Made by a program: the position numbers and the translations under genes
From: an uncultured Lachnospiraceae bacterium
Lineage (GTDB): Bacteria > Bacillota > Clostridia > Lachnospirales > Lachnospiraceae
Assembly: GCA_910585935.1 (NCBI GenBank)
Contig: CAJUHN010000206.1
Location: 1 to 7,131 of the forward strand
DNA: 7,131 nt
Reading direction: 5' to 3'
Shown here: positions 1-5,450 of the stretch, piece by piece
How positions within the stretch are numbered: the stretch's first letter is position 1
Layout: each line of letters starts with the position of its first letter
Notes under the pieces: model-generated
What the model saw: the letters and a program-made list of their open reading frames with translations, nothing else
Database searches by the model: none
Told to the model about the DNA's origin: nothing

Positions 1-61
1 CCGCTTTCGCCTTGGCGGCTTAGAAGCGGGGGACTTCCTTGATGAGGTTAAACTTGTAACC
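1..61. repeat. GC-rich hairpin end of a mobile or dispersed element, cut by the window edge
   Basis: The first 29 bases fold on themselves: CCGCTT (1-6) pairs with AAGCGG (24-29), and CGCC (8-11) can pair with GGCG (14-17). The bases after it, GGGACTTCC, suggest the stem continues outward into sequence lost beyond base 1. A second small hairpin follows, GGTTA (46-50) with TAACC (57-61). The segment is much richer in G+C than what follows. Read on the minus strand it contains TCAAGGAAGT, also found in repeat copy A (1462-1471), while copy D has the shorter CAAGGAAGT. It may therefore be the 3' arm of the same repeat family. The other reading is the hairpin-rich end of an IS200/IS605-type element, where the TnpB guide (omega) RNA ends in similar hairpins. 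No transposase is visible here, so the identity is open. Confidence 0.45.
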
Positions 62-92
62 ATAAATTTTTGCCCCTTTCTTTTCACAGTAA

Positions 93-121
93 TTGCCAAG
101 ATATAAAAAAATTTTTACTTT
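93..121 (+). promoter_or_regulatory. weak candidate promoter for the acetyltransferase gene
   Basis: TTGCCA (93-98, five of six matches to TTGACA) is followed after 17 nt by TACTTT (116-121), a poor -10 box. Transcription would start near 128 and leave a leader of about 50 nt before the ATG at 181. No better pair lies in 62-165. The region is so A/T-rich that partial matches are expected by chance. Confidence 0.25.
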
Positions 122-180
122 TCTTATCTATTTTCTTGGTTCATTACTTCAAAAAAATAAAATTATAAGGAGAATTTATT

Positions 181-675
181 ATGAATTACTATATCCGTTC
201 TGTCCAAAAAAACGACCTTAATGCCATTATAACAATAGAATCAACTTGTTTTCCACTAAAAGAAGCTGCTTCTAAAGAACAATTACAAGAACGTATTTTC
301 ACATTTCCAGAATGTTTTTTTGTTGTAGAAAAAAATAATCAAGTAATAGGCTTTATTAATGGATGCCTAACAAATGAATCTACTATCCAAGATGTCATGT
401 TTTCTAATGCCACACTTCACAATCCTTCGGGACAGTACCAAGCTATTTTTGGTTTAGATGTACTTCCGCAATTTCAACATCAAGGTATCGCTTCTGCTCT
501 TATGCGATACTTAATTTCTCACACACAAGAAAAGCATAGAAAAGGGTTAATTCTGACTTGCAAAGAGCATCTTCTTTCTTTTTATGCTCAATTTGGTTAT
601 GAAAACAAGGGAATTTCAGCTTCTACTCATGGAGATGCAATTTGGTATGATATGATTCTCTTATTTTCCAATTAA
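181..675 (+). CDS. GNAT-family N-acetyltransferase (arylalkylamine acetyltransferase-like)
   Basis: This 164-residue protein has the size of a single-domain GNAT enzyme, which transfers acetyl from acetyl-CoA to an amine in the cytoplasm. The N-terminus (YYIRSVQKNDLNAIITIE, residues 3-20) is the usual first strand and helix. Motif A spans about residues 88-108, with the acetyl-CoA pyrophosphate loop QHQGIA (99-104) matching the (R/Q)xxGxG/A pattern. TCKEHLLSFYAQFGYEN is the motif B helix plus the FGY element, and the C-terminal ASTHGDAIWYDM resembles the end of arylalkylamine acetyltransferase-like bacterial GNATs. The substrate cannot be predicted. The ATG is well placed, with AAGGAG eight bases upstream of the initiator spacer. 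The last five codons overlap the convergent DUF3793 gene. The gene stands alone on its strand and its flanks give no functional hint. I am confident of the family and not of the substrate. Confidence 0.9.
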   Translation: MNYYIRSVQKNDLNAIITIESTCFPLKEAASKEQLQERIFTFPECFFVVEKNNQVIGFINGCLTNESTIQDVMFSNATLHNPSGQYQAIFGLDVLPQFQHQGIASALMRYLISHTQEKHRKGLILTCKEHLLSFYAQFGYENKGISASTHGDAIWYDMILLFSN

Positions 676-1254
676 CACTTGTGTCAATGTTTTTCCGTTT
701 AAAATTTCCTTTATAAGTTCTTCTTTCGCTTTATCATAAGAAGTAAATATCTCTTTCGCTTTTTCTATATTATGATATACTTTCCAATAACCAGATAAAA
801 GAAAATTTTTTCCTCTATTTTCCACAAATGAGGTCACATCTTCTAAGGGATATTGTAAAAATATCCCTATTTCATGAGGAAATTCTTCTTTTTGTTGATA
901 AAACATTTTTACCCTTTTTTTTAAAAATAATAAGATTTCTTCTGTATCGGAAATAATATATTCATATGCTTTTAAAAATTCTTGTATATTCTGTTTTCTT
1001 AGATAACTATCTAACCATTCTTTTTGATAAATATATAAAATAACTTTTTGTGAGGATTGATATAAAATGCGGACTGAAAATTCCGATTTTAACAAACTAT
1101 TCCAAACCATCCGAACTATCTTTATTGGTAAAATAATGATTCCACCCACTTTTACTTTTTTTATTACAGGAGCACAGGAAATCGCTATTTGTAATCTCAA
1201 TTTTTCTATTTCATTTCCTACACTAAAATAATTTAAAATTTCTTGTGTTGGCAT
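661..1254 (-). CDS. DUF3793 family protein
   Basis: This 197-residue protein of unknown biochemical function belongs to the DUF3793 family, known mainly from Clostridia. The diagnostic stretch is near the C-terminus: FPHEIGIFLQYPLEDV (residues 125-140), then FVENRGKN (143-150) and GYWKVY (155-160). A conserved-looking SCAP (26-29) lies near the N-terminus, a central strand region (about 61-76) ends in YQKE, and the last 35 residues are helical and charged. No signal peptide or convincing membrane segment is seen; residues 36-44 are hydrophobic but short. I chose the ATG at 1254 rather than the GTG at 1260. The Shine-Dalgarno AAGGGAG (1262-1268) sits about seven bases from the ATG but almost touches the GTG. 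The stop lies inside the last codons of the acetyltransferase gene, in a 15-nt convergent overlap. Confidence 0.88.
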   Translation of the reverse strand: MPTQEILNYFSVGNEIEKLRLQIAISCAPVIKKVKVGGIIILPIKIVRMVWNSLLKSEFSVRILYQSSQKVILYIYQKEWLDSYLRKQNIQEFLKAYEYIISDTEEILLFLKKRVKMFYQQKEEFPHEIGIFLQYPLEDVTSFVENRGKNFLLSGYWKVYHNIEKAKEIFTSYDKAKEELIKEILNGKTLTQVLIGK

Positions 1255-1351
1255 ATACACTCTCCCTTATTCTTTTTTCTTTTTATTCTTTCACATCTCA
1301 TTTTGTATATACTTTTTCTTTTCTACCATATTTTTACAATTTATAGAAAAC

Positions 1352-1381
1352 ATTTTATGTTAAATGATTCTTCTTTTCCAA
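1352..1381 (-). promoter_or_regulatory. candidate promoter for the DUF3793 gene
   Basis: On the minus strand TTGGAA (1376-1381) is followed after 18 nt by TAAAAT (1352-1357), giving four and five matches to the sigma-A consensus. The leader would be about 90 nt. A second AT-rich -10-like hexamer (TATAAA, minus strand, near 1341-1346) lacks a -35 partner. Base composition makes chance matches likely. Confidence 0.3.
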
Positions 1382-1448
1382 AATCACAATTCTACCTTTT
1401 TATTCTATCCTTATCATGAAATCCTCTTTTCCAAAATTAGAACCTCCA

Positions 1449-1491
1449 AAAACTAGCGACGTCAAGGAAGTATTTAAGAAGAAGCCCCTTG
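1449..1491 (+). repeat. dispersed repeat copy A (5' fragment only)
   Basis: This fragment reads AAAACTAGC, then TCAAGGAAGTATTTAAG and AGAAGCCCCTTG. The same order occurs at copies B, C and D near the right end of the window. Only the left arm and the first core block remain. The conserved block GGAAGACG is absent after CCCCTTG, and the sequence returns at once to AT-rich background (GAATCTAAAA). No matching 3' arm follows within 100 nt. It is best read as a truncated or decayed copy in the intergenic region between two divergently transcribed genes. Confidence 0.6.
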
Positions 1492-1541
1492 AATCTAAAA
1501 TATAACAATAACATTCTAATATAAATATTTTAAAATTCATA

Positions 1542-1570
1542 TTTACGCCCAAAAAGATTTATGTTATAAT
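1542..1570 (+). promoter_or_regulatory. extended -10 promoter of the XRE regulator gene
   Basis: TTTACG (1542-1547, four of six) and a perfect TATAAT (1565-1570) are separated by 17 nt. A TG two bases before the -10 makes an extended -10 element (TGTTATAAT). Transcription should start near 1577, leaving a leader of about 100 nt before the ATG at 1678. This is one of the two best promoters in the window. Confidence 0.7.
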
Positions 1571-1576
1571 AGATTT

Positions 1577-1589
1577 GTGAAATTTTCAC
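1577..1589. promoter_or_regulatory. palindrome at the predicted start site, candidate XRE operator
   Basis: GTGAAATTTTCAC is a perfect inverted repeat with 6-bp half-sites around one central base. It lies over the predicted transcription start of the XRE gene. A second small inverted repeat, ACTGC-5 nt-GCAGT (1611-1625), lies further down the leader. XRE-type repressors commonly bind such palindromes to control their own promoter, so autoregulation is likely but is inferred from position only. Confidence 0.4.
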
Positions 1590-1677
1590 CTTTATTTTTG
1601 TTGAGATTATACTGCTATTTGCAGTTATATCAATTCCAATTTTATCATAAAATAGAATAGAAAGGATTGAGCTTTGT

Positions 1678-2055
1678 ATGGAAGAACAAAATTTTTCTAA
1701 AAAGTTTGGAGAACGATTACAAGAAGAACGGTTATCTCTAGGTTTAACTCAAACCCAATTCGGTGAATTAACGGGATTTTCTTCAGAATATATTCACGAT
1801 ATAGAAACAAATAAGAAAATTCCTACACTCGCTGAACTAAAACAAATGTGTGATACTCTCCATTTAGATATAAAATATCTTATCAGTGGAAAACATGCTC
1901 ATTATGAATTAATAGGAAACAGTAAAAAATATGAAGAATTAAAACAACTTCTATCTCAATGTGATGAAACACAATATGAACTATGTATAAAAAAAATTCG
2001 TGCTTTTCTTTTTCAGTGTTTGTATGATGTAGAAGATAAGGACAACCAAGAATAG
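1678..2055 (+). CDS. XRE-family helix-turn-helix transcriptional regulator
   Basis: This 125-residue DNA-binding protein has a cro/C1-type helix-turn-helix over residues 10-70. FGERLQEERLSLGLTQTQFG supplies helices 1-2, then ELTGFSSEYIHDIETNKK covers the turn and recognition helix, and IPTLAELKQMCDTLHLD completes the fold. GLTQ, the ExxK-type IETNKK and the P-T-L triplet are typical of the family. The C-terminal part (about 75-118) is amphipathic helix and probably a dimerisation region. No second domain for ligand or peptidase function is present. The ATG is preceded by AAAGGA with a rather long 11-nt spacer; no better in-frame start exists. Its own promoter has a palindrome at the start site, which suggests autoregulation. 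The regulated targets are unknown. The nearest candidates are itself and the divergent DUF3793 gene. Confidence 0.88.
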   Translation: MEEQNFSKKFGERLQEERLSLGLTQTQFGELTGFSSEYIHDIETNKKIPTLAELKQMCDTLHLDIKYLISGKHAHYELIGNSKKYEELKQLLSQCDETQYELCIKKIRAFLFQCLYDVEDKDNQE

Positions 2056-2185
2056 TTTTTTAACTTTTCATAAAAAAATGGATATCTATTTACTATTGTC
2101 TTTAAGGAAAATATCGCTTCCTTTATAGCCTATGCACACCATTTTACATAGCGCATTCTTTTTATTTTCTATTTTATATCATTTA

Positions 2186-2338
2186 TCAACTCATTTTATT
2201 TATTATATAAGGACAGTCAGCTACTTTTATCTTTCTTTGTTGGCTTTCCAAATTTTTTGAAAATTTATTCATAAAATCTTTTGATAAAAGTTTTATTTCG
2301 TTTTTTCTATATTTTACAATAAAAATCTTATTAAGACT
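2186..2338 (-). pseudogene. possible remnant reading frame in an otherwise gene-free AT-rich stretch
   Basis: The region 2056-2387 has no convincing gene. On the minus strand an open frame runs from just after a stop at 2339-2341 to a TGA at 2186-2188. Its only ATG is at 2272 and would give 28 residues ending QQRKIKVADCPYIINKMS. The upstream in-frame codons also read plausibly (IFIVKYRKNEIKLLSKDF), but there is no start codon for them and no clear ribosome binding site. The VADCPY stretch is not what random AT-rich DNA usually gives, so this may be the decayed 3' end of a gene. I do not recognise the family, and chance remains a real possibility. Confidence 0.2.
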
Positions 2339-2387
2339 TTATCTATTCAAAATTGATTTTTTATAATTTCTAATGATTCTTTTTTAT

Positions 2388-2427
2388 AAAATCTTTGGGA
2401 AAAAATATTCTTCTTCCCAAAGATTTT
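2388..2427 (-). terminator. bidirectional Rho-independent terminator ending the three-gene operon
   Basis: A perfect 14-bp stem joins AAAATCTTTGGGAA (2388-2401) to TTCCCAAAGATTTT (2414-2427) around a 12-nt loop. On the minus strand it begins about 11 nt after the ATPase stop codon, and T-rich sequence follows the stem. On the plus strand the stem runs into TTTTT (2424-2428), so it can also stop transcription coming from the XRE gene. It is the clearest terminator in the window. Confidence 0.88.
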
Positions 2428-2437
2428 TCTGTCTAGT

Positions 2438-3931
2438 TTATAACTGTAATTTTTCCAATTTCTTATTTATTATTTTCTCTTCTTCTTCAAATAAAAGTCT
2501 TTTATTATATTCATAATATCTCTCACATTCATATTCCTGTAAAAAATGTATCGCAAAATAGCTTCTATTTAATTCTGTAATAAAAATCACCATTTCTTGG
2601 CTATCGCTAAAAACTGCTTCCATAAAATTAAATGCATTTTCTAACAGATTCCCTATATCTCTTATCTCATTTTCATAACTTTCTGTCTGTTCAGAAAATA
2701 ATTCTTGTATTCTTTTCCAAACCATATCTATCTGTATTATGTTTTCTTTTTTTATCATCTGTGAAAATTCTTCTGCTTTTTCTATCGCCTTTTTATATTT
2801 TATCTCATCTGTTCTTGTCAATAATTGTGCTTCTTTTTTTTGTTTCCATTCTAATGTGAGATTTTTTATTACTTTTTCTATTTTTAAATCAATATCTTTC
2901 TGTTTCCATTCCCTTAAACATCTCACTAATATTTCTAATACTTCTTCTTTTTCTCTTATTTTTTTAAATTGTAAATTTAATTTTGCAAATAAAAGGCTGA
3001 CTATACTGATTCTTTCATCAAATGGTGCTGAACGCACTTTTTGAGGTAAACCTTCTTTTATTTTTCCTTCTAATATTTCCTGTATTTGATATTCATTTTG
3101 ATATTTTTTATAGAGATCCCAATAATTTGCAAAGTCTTTTGCGATCCTTTGATTTTGAATATATTCAAAAATCACTTCTCTATCTATCTTTTTTTGTAAT
3201 TTTTCATAAACTCTGATTAAATTTGATAGATCTTCCCAACCTCTAGGAGTAGCAAAAAACTTGCCATCTACCGTAGTTTCCATCTCACAAAAATACTGCG
3301 GTTTTATAGAGAGATAAGAAAGAATGGCTGGATGAATAGAAACTTGATAGGCATACTCCTTCCAAACTTGAAAATCTGCTTCTATTGGTATCATTTTAAT
3401 TCTATCTAATGTCACAATGTCAAATTCTCTGACGGATTTATTATATTCTGGCGGATTCCCCGCTGCTGTAATAATCCAGCCTTCTGGAATCTTATGAGAA
3501 CCAAATGTTTTTCCTTGTAAAAATTGAAGCATCGTAGGAGCAAGTGTTTCTGAAACACAATTAATTTCATCAATAAATAATAACCCCTCCTTCAATCCTG
3601 TCTGTTTCATTTTATCATAAATAGAAGCTACAATTTCGCTCATAGTATATTCTGTCGCAGAATATACCTTGTTATTATACGTTTTCTCCACGATATAGGG
3701 AAGACCTATCGCACTCTGCCTTGTATGATGAGTAATCGTATAAGATACAAATGCTATCTCACATTCTTTTGCAACCTGTTCCATAATCTGTGTCTTCCCC
3801 ACTCCCGGTGGTCCAATCAGCAAAACTGGTCGCTGATGGACAGCAGAAATCTCATACTCTCCATATTCATCTTTTTGTAAATAAGCTTCTATTGTATTTT
3901 TTATCTCTTCCTTCGCTCTTTTAATATTCAT
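2438..3931 (-). CDS. MoxR-type AAA+ ATPase, third gene of the LRR-VWA-ATPase operon
   Basis: This 497-residue cytoplasmic AAA+ ATPase is predicted to form a ring and use ATP to remodel a client together with the VWA protein encoded just upstream. Visible motifs are Walker A GPPGVGKT (residues 40-47), Walker B LLFIDE (117-122), sensor 1 in AAGNPPEYN (156-164, Asn159) and the arginine in LDRIK (175-179). Between Walker A and B lies THHTRQSAIGLP, a conserved-looking insert typical of this MoxR subgroup. About residues 270-497 are long, charged helices with coiled-coil character and no enzyme motif, so the protein is longer than a minimal MoxR (about 300-350 residues). The start MNIKRAKEE at 3931 matches where family members begin, but its ribosome binding site is poor. 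A GTG at 3991 would add 20 residues, with AGAAAGGAA directly against it. A 165-nt gap follows the VWA stop, and the terminator lies immediately downstream. Confidence 0.9.
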   Translation of the reverse strand: MNIKRAKEEIKNTIEAYLQKDEYGEYEISAVHQRPVLLIGPPGVGKTQIMEQVAKECEIAFVSYTITHHTRQSAIGLPYIVEKTYNNKVYSATEYTMSEIVASIYDKMKQTGLKEGLLFIDEINCVSETLAPTMLQFLQGKTFGSHKIPEGWIITAAGNPPEYNKSVREFDIVTLDRIKMIPIEADFQVWKEYAYQVSIHPAILSYLSIKPQYFCEMETTVDGKFFATPRGWEDLSNLIRVYEKLQKKIDREVIFEYIQNQRIAKDFANYWDLYKKYQNEYQIQEILEGKIKEGLPQKVRSAPFDERISIVSLLFAKLNLQFKKIREKEEVLEILVRCLREWKQKDIDLKIEKVIKNLTLEWKQKKEAQLLTRTDEIKYKKAIEKAEEFSQMIKKENIIQIDMVWKRIQELFSEQTESYENEIRDIGNLLENAFNFMEAVFSDSQEMVIFITELNRSYFAIHFLQEYECERYYEYNKRLLFEEEEKIINKKLEKLQL

Positions 3932-3994
3932 GATTTCTACTGCAAAAATACTACAACCTTTTAAATTGTAGAAGTAATTACAGCTTTTCACTTC
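3932..3994 (-). other. ambiguous start region and small hairpin upstream of the ATPase gene
   Basis: This stretch is open in frame with the ATPase from a GTG at 3991 (20 extra codons). AGAAAGGAA touches that GTG, too close for a normal Shine-Dalgarno spacing. Inside it CTACAA and TTGTAG (3951-3971) can form a 6-bp hairpin with AAAAGG in its loop, about 25 nt from the ATG at 3931. Either the longer protein is made, or initiation at 3931 depends on weak pairing or on coupling to upstream translation. Confidence 0.35.
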
Positions 3995-4015
3995 CTTTCT
4001 AAATAATAGATATCG

Positions 4016-4093
4016 CTATCTCAGGCATTTATTATTCAACACTTTTATGCATCTATATACTTCACTCATCGCTTCACCAAATTTATATTTCAT
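4016..4093 (-). CDS. possible 25-residue small ORF between the VWA and ATPase genes
   Basis: An ATG at 4093 opens a 25-codon frame (MKYKFGEAMSEVYRCIKVLN, then NKCLR) ending in TAG. It starts one codon after the VWA stop, in the same frame, so it could be read by re-initiation or by read-through of TGA. No good ribosome binding site is present beyond purine-rich GTGAAAG. I do not recognise the peptide. It could be a real small protein, a relic of a longer gene, or chance. Confidence 0.22.
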   Translation of the reverse strand: MKYKFGEAMSEVYRCIKVLNNKCLR

Positions 4094-4096
4094 CTT

Positions 4097-5419
4097 TCAC
4101 TTTTTTTCTTTTAAATCCATTTCTGTCAATATAAGCTTTATCGCCCAAGGAGGCACAGATAAATCAAAATATTGTCCTTCTAAAAATACAAACGCAGTAT
4201 CATAAATGGGTTTTTTTACAGGATAAATTCCATATCCATCTGTAAAATAAATAAGCCCACGAAGCTTCTTAAACTTTCCTTGTTTTAATAATTGATTCAC
4301 GTATTCAAAAGGGGGTCTAAAATCTGTTCCTCCTTGTCCTATGATTGTGAAATTCTCCATATATTCCTTCATTTCTTCTTGTTTTGTAATAACAGTATCC
4401 TGTTGAATTTTCTCATCACATTGAATAATGTGAATATTAATTTTATGAAAATAACTTTCTCCTTCTGACAATATATCATATGTTTCTTCTAAAAATCTTT
4501 TTATTAATTCTCCTGAACAAGACATAGATGTATCCACCACTATTACAAAATCTTCTATTTTATAAACTTCTCTAGATTCTAAAGGTTCTATTAATGGCAT
4601 ATTTCCATAAAGAGAAAGACCATATGTGTAAAATATAAAATCAAAAGAATCTGGATCAATTTCTATTTCTTCTTTTAATACAGAAAATTTTTTCAAAAAT
4701 TGTTTATAATCATGGCGTTCTCTATTTTCTATTTTTACCTGTTCCAACAAACTTTTTGAATCGTCTGAAGCTTCATTAGAAAAAGTTTCCATATTTGTCT
4801 GCATTTTTTCTCTATTATCATTCCATTCCTTTTGTCTTTGTCTAGACTTCTGTAAAGAATCTTCCTGTTCCCAATAACTATGATCATCTACATAAAATTC
4901 ATTTTTAAGCTGTAAATATTCCTTTTCCGTTAAATTCATCTCTTGTAATCTCTGATAAATCCCTTCTACTGTCAACACCTTTAAATTCAAATGCAATTTT
5001 CGGTAAATTTCCCTTCTATACATAGAACAAGCATGATAAATACATTTTATAAACCATTCGTCTATCATAGATTCCACAGCAATATCACATGCTACATCCC
5101 AATAATCCTTCGCTCTCTTCCCCCTCTTATCTAAATGACAAAATAAACAATGAAATACCATATGCAAATAAGCACGATTCACAAAGACACGCCCATTTTT
5201 ATATAATTTTCCTATATATTGAGGTTGATAAAAAATAGAAAATCCATCTGTTCCCAATCCTTTTGAATAAAAATCTATTTGAAATGATAAACAGCTTAAA
5301 GATATATCTAAAAATCTCATATGAAAATATAATTCATTTCTCGCATTCTTTAATATTTGATCACAAACCTCTTCTACTTCTAATTCAGATAATTGTTGTT
5401 CTCTTATTGGATCTATCAT
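4097..5419 (-). CDS. VWA-like protein with N-terminal metallopeptidase-like domain (DUF2201 type), partner of the ATPase
   Basis: This 440-residue cytoplasmic protein has two recognisable domains. The N-terminal part (about 17-150) resembles the putative metallopeptidase half of DUF2201 proteins: YLHMVFHCLFCHL (84-96) sits where HExxH would be, followed by WDVACDIAVE (107-116). The catalytic Glu is replaced by Met87, so peptidase activity is doubtful. A charged linker of low complexity spans about 180-240. The C-terminal VWA-like domain has the MIDAS motif DTSMS (296-300) after FVIVV, then IIQCDEKIQ (331-339), GGTDF (363-367) with the MIDAS Thr/Asp, and ends near VPPWAIKLIL. Proteins of this kind pair with MoxR ATPases and bridge them to clients through Mg2+ at the MIDAS. 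The start has AGAGG six bases upstream of the ATG. It lies 26 nt downstream of the leucine-rich-repeat gene, implying co-transcription. In the named pairs I know (ravA-viaA, norQ-norD) the ATPase comes first; here the VWA gene does. Confidence 0.88.
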   Translation of the reverse strand: MIDPIREQQLSELEVEEVCDQILKNARNELYFHMRFLDISLSCLSFQIDFYSKGLGTDGFSIFYQPQYIGKLYKNGRVFVNRAYLHMVFHCLFCHLDKRGKRAKDYWDVACDIAVESMIDEWFIKCIYHACSMYRREIYRKLHLNLKVLTVEGIYQRLQEMNLTEKEYLQLKNEFYVDDHSYWEQEDSLQKSRQRQKEWNDNREKMQTNMETFSNEASDDSKSLLEQVKIENRERHDYKQFLKKFSVLKEEIEIDPDSFDFIFYTYGLSLYGNMPLIEPLESREVYKIEDFVIVVDTSMSCSGELIKRFLEETYDILSEGESYFHKINIHIIQCDEKIQQDTVITKQEEMKEYMENFTIIGQGGTDFRPPFEYVNQLLKQGKFKKLRGLIYFTDGYGIYPVKKPIYDTAFVFLEGQYFDLSVPPWAIKLILTEMDLKEKK

Positions 5420-5434
5420 AAATTACCTCTTTTT

Positions 5435-5450
5435 TATAAATATATTTATA
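5435..5450. repeat. 16-bp perfect AT palindrome at the LRR-VWA gene junction
   Basis: TATAAATATATTTATA is its own reverse complement and overlaps the stop codon of the leucine-rich-repeat gene just before the VWA ribosome binding site. Being wholly A/T it would make only a weak RNA hairpin. It could modestly affect translation of the second gene, or be chance in DNA this AT-rich. Confidence 0.3.

Noticed and set aside
1..63. Minus-strand frame starting at ATG 63 with AAAGGGG upstream, reading off the left edge
   Set aside because: It lies wholly within the hairpin element, its translation is low-complexity (Ser/Lys/Arg/Pro rich), and only 21 codons are visible. It is probably a chance frame in a structured repeat, though the ribosome binding site is good.
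2104..2123. AAGGAA/TTCCTT hairpin after the XRE gene as its terminator
   Set aside because: Only a 6-bp stem with an 8-nt loop and no T tract. The strong hairpin at 2388-2427 is a better terminator for both directions.
2632..3216. Plus-strand open frames opposite the ATPase gene
   Set aside because: Phe/Leu/Ser-rich shadows of the Lys/Glu-rich coiled-coil coding strand; no ribosome binding sites or family features.
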